A stretch of 64,000 nucleotides of DNA. Origin: Prorocentrum cordatum (Eukaryota > Sar > Dinophyceae > Prorocentrales > Prorocentraceae). Under the pieces are notes generated by a model. That model was not told the DNA's origin. It was given only the letters and a program-made list of their open reading frames with translations, and ran no database searches. The position numbers and the translations under genes are program-made. Location: positions 176,007 through 240,006 of the forward strand of contig CAUYUJ010011292.1 in assembly GCA_963575745.1 (NCBI GenBank). Reading direction: 5' to 3'. Of the stretch, positions 62,165 to 64,000 are shown one piece after another. Each line of letters begins with the position of its first letter. Positions within the stretch are counted from its first letter, which is position 1.

Positions 62165-62519
62165 GCTTGGCATCGCTCGGACGTGCGCCTTCTGTCTCGG
62201 CCAAGACCATCGAGGAGGATATTGGATCATCTGGCGAATGGGAAAAACCACGCGCGACATCGTAAGATGCATCAGGGCTGGACCTAAACGGTTTTTTTAG
62301 TGATTTCGTGGGCCGTTTTCGTTTCGACTTCGTTTTGCGGTAAAGGCGGATTCGAGACAAAAGCTAGGGTAAACGAAAACAACACGAAAACGAACAACAC
62401 CGTTTAGGTGCAGCCCTGGCCAAGACCATCGAGGAGGATCTTGGACCATCAGGCGAACAAGAAAAGCCACGCGCGACATCGTAGGATGCACTTGGAGTGG
62501 ACGTTCGAGCGATGGCAAG
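62165..62519. mobile_element. MITE-like element with GCTTGGCATCGCTCGGACGT ends, copy 3, interrupted
   Basis: Outer ends GCTTGGCATCGCTCGGACGT and ACGTTCGAGCGATGGCAAG pair as in 29895-30031. The interior is present twice: GGCCAAGACCATCGAGGAGG to GATGCA occurs at 62199-62272 and 62418-62491. A different MITE (62273-62418) lies between the two. Confidence 0.82.
62273..62418. mobile_element. hAT-like MITE nested in another element
   Basis: 146 bp with 21-base terminal inverted repeats, CAGGGCTGGACCTAAACGGT at the left and ACCGTTTAGGTGCAGCCCTG at the right, one mismatch. CAGGG ends are typical of hAT elements, which make 8-bp target duplications. The flanking 8-mers (AGATGCAT and GCCAAGAC) do not match, possibly because the flank was rearranged. 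Interior A+T-rich and non-coding. Confidence 0.82.
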
Positions 62520-62559
62520 ATGGGTGGCTCCGGGGCAGGCCCCGAGAAGGCACCAGCGC

Positions 62560-63320
62560 TGCGCTCAGATGGGGCGTTCCGGAAAGGGCCTTGCCTTCGA
62601 GGATCGAAGGAGTTAACATCTCTTCCTTGGCGGAAGGCGGCATAAGGGCGGCGGAAGGTCGCCGAACGTAAAAGATGCGCCCCCAAGAGTTGGAGACGCT
62701 TTCTGGGTGCAGGGTTTCCGAAACCGCCCAGACAGCTTCGGGGGAACCCCCGCCATCGAAAGCACGCGAGGCGCTCCAGGCAGGGAGACCCTCACCTCGC
62801 CTCCTCGGCGCACCTTGCCTCCTATTGGCGGAGGCCAGCGGAGGTAGAAAACTCGGCGGCCCGTTAGTAAGGAGGGGGAGGCGAGCGGAAGGTCTCGGGG
62901 CTCAAGAGACTCGAGTAGGAGATCGCCTGCAGAGCTGACTGACCCCAAACTTAGTTTCCACGCCGAATTTTCACACGAAAAGGTCGAAGTTTCGCAGATC
63001 TCCCAAAGTTGCTTACGCATTTTCTCATGGATTCGACGAGAAAAATAAATTCTGGGGTGCATCAATTCTGTAGTTGATCCCTTACTCGACAGAGGGGGGT
63101 CAATGCAAACGGGGGTCAGCCTGAGCGCCAGGTTTTGCAGGATCCCGCAGAGCCAGGGGTGCATTGACCAGGGCTTGTGTGCAGGATCCTGCGGGGGATC
63201 CTGCAGGATTTTGCAGGAGCCTACAAGGCCCGACAGGCCCGGGTTTGGGTTGACCCGGGTCAGTGCGACCCCACAGGTCTGCAGAAGGCGGCGGGAGCCG
63301 CAGAGAGACGTCAATGTTCG
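62560..63320. other. no gene seen; short GCAGGATCC repeats
   Basis: GGCGGAAGG repeats near 62630-62665. A cluster of GCAGGATCCTGC-type palindromes at 63135-63215. A 264-codon minus-strand frame covers this region but has no recognisable domain and overlaps other frames. Confidence 0.4.
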
Positions 63321-63326
63321 CGATGG

Positions 63327-63491
63327 GGGAAACGGGTCTTCAGGGAAACGGATCCTGAGGTTTCTCGCCCTTTTCGGGCTCTCGGGGCCCTCCACGGGCC
63401 CCGGCACCGTCCGAAAACGACTCGGGATGAAAATCGCGGTCTGGGGGAAGGCCCTAGGGTCCAGGACACATTTCCCTCAGGAGCCGCTTCC
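63327..63491. mobile_element. GAAACGGGTCCTGAGGGA element, copy 3, with inverted ends
   Basis: The left end GGAAACGGATCCTGAGG and the right end TTTCCCTCAGGAGCCGCTTC pair when reverse-complemented. The TTTTCGGGCTC and GGGGCCCTC interior is shared with 42917-43081. Confidence 0.65.
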
Positions 63492-63593
63492 CCCCATGCT
63501 AAAGAGAGACGTTATCTTCTGCGGATTTCTGTGTCGGCCCCATGTCGGGTGGGGCATGTCCCTGGGGTTGCTTGGGCCTTCGGCGAAGGGGCG

Positions 63594-63640
63594 ACGACGA
63601 CGACGACGTCGACGATGACGGTGACGACGACGACGTGGCC
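63594..63640 (+). repeat. CGA/GAC microsatellite
   Basis: GACGACGACG with GTCGACGATG interruptions. The remaining DNA to the window end shows only a three-fold TTTCGACACTC tandem at about 63925-63955. Confidence 0.9.
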
Positions 63641-64000
63641 GGCGCGGCGGTGTTCTTGGCCCGCGTTCTCGTGGCCGCGCGTCGTCTTCGGCGGCAGCAG
63701 CGGGAGGAGCCGCGCGCAGGGAGGGGGGCGCCCGCAGAGACACCGCCTCCGCCCCCCCCCCCCCCCACTCCCCCCCGAGTCGGCCCCGCGTCGGGCCCGA
63801 GGGTTATTTCCAACCTACTTTAGCCTTGATTACCAGAAAGAATTTCGAGCACCAGAGAAGTACCCAAAAACTCAAGGGTTCTCACCTGTCGGACCCTGGG
63901 AGGCACTCGTCCGACTCTGGTTCGACACTCTTTCGACACTCTTTCGACACTCTTCCGGGTGCTCGAATTTATTTCTGGGATGTGGTCCTTAAGTAGGATG

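Noticed and set aside
62613-63407. 264-codon minus-strand frame
   Set aside because: No recognisable domain, overlaps an inverted-repeat element and several other open frames; GC-rich chance frame.

Overview
The window looks like nuclear DNA of a dinoflagellate, probably a GC-rich species of the Prorocentrum or Symbiodiniaceae type. The best single piece of evidence is at 24295-24316: a 22-base match (21/22, judged by eye) to the dinoflagellate spliced-leader sequence. It stands in the genome just upstream of an open frame, as expected of a reinserted trans-spliced mRNA. Other signs agree. Short exons are separated by long introns that begin with GC, and once with GA, and end AG|G. RCC1/HERC-type repeats and decayed Ty1/copia pieces are present. 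Microsatellites and minisatellites are very abundant. I see no bacterial operon, rRNA gene, convincing tRNA gene or CRISPR array. Nearly all the long open frames are shadows of repeats.

Layout: 0.1-9.5 kb is repeats only (a long GAT/GAG array, a 171-bp inverted-repeat element, a 2.4-kb minisatellite field on a CAAGACGGCCC-like unit, and a ~100-bp tandem array). 9.5-12.5 kb holds a decayed RCC1/HERC-like beta-propeller gene. 13.2-15.9 kb holds three small exons of an unrecognised gene. 16.3-23.7 kb is a broken Ty1/copia-type retroelement with a TA-flanked MITE at its left side. 24.3-41.75 kb appears to be one gene: spliced-leader relic, 5' leader, low-complexity acidic N-terminal region, a helical exon, then a RING finger split over three exons that rejoin in phase 0 with canonical C3HC4 spacing. 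Its introns (about 1.3, 3.4, 2.7 and 8.1 kb) are packed with microsatellites, minisatellites and at least four kinds of inverted-repeat element. 42-47.2 kb is repeats, including a three-fold module of CAAAGCTC arrays. 47.9-49.4 kb carries minus-strand remains of coding sequence, including a Ty1/copia RNase H end. 51-53 kb has large satellite and microsatellite blocks with an inverted pair of arrays. 53.1-56.2 kb carries minus-strand coding sequence: a signal-peptide membrane protein with two short introns, and an unrecognised protein of about 430 residues followed by an RD-rich segment. 56.3-57.1 kb holds a plus-strand decayed relative of that segment, with a CAG14 polyglutamine tract. 57-64 kb is mostly minisatellites and inverted-repeat elements.

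The most interesting results are the reconstruction of the RING ubiquitin-ligase gene across ~17 kb behind a spliced-leader relic, and the number of separate small inverted-repeat element families in one window. One MITE is flanked by TA at both of its copies. A hAT-like MITE is nested in another element. Several elements lie inside the introns of the RING gene. This pattern suggests small transposons are a main source of new and expanding intron DNA here. All matches were made by eye; no database search or alignment program was run.
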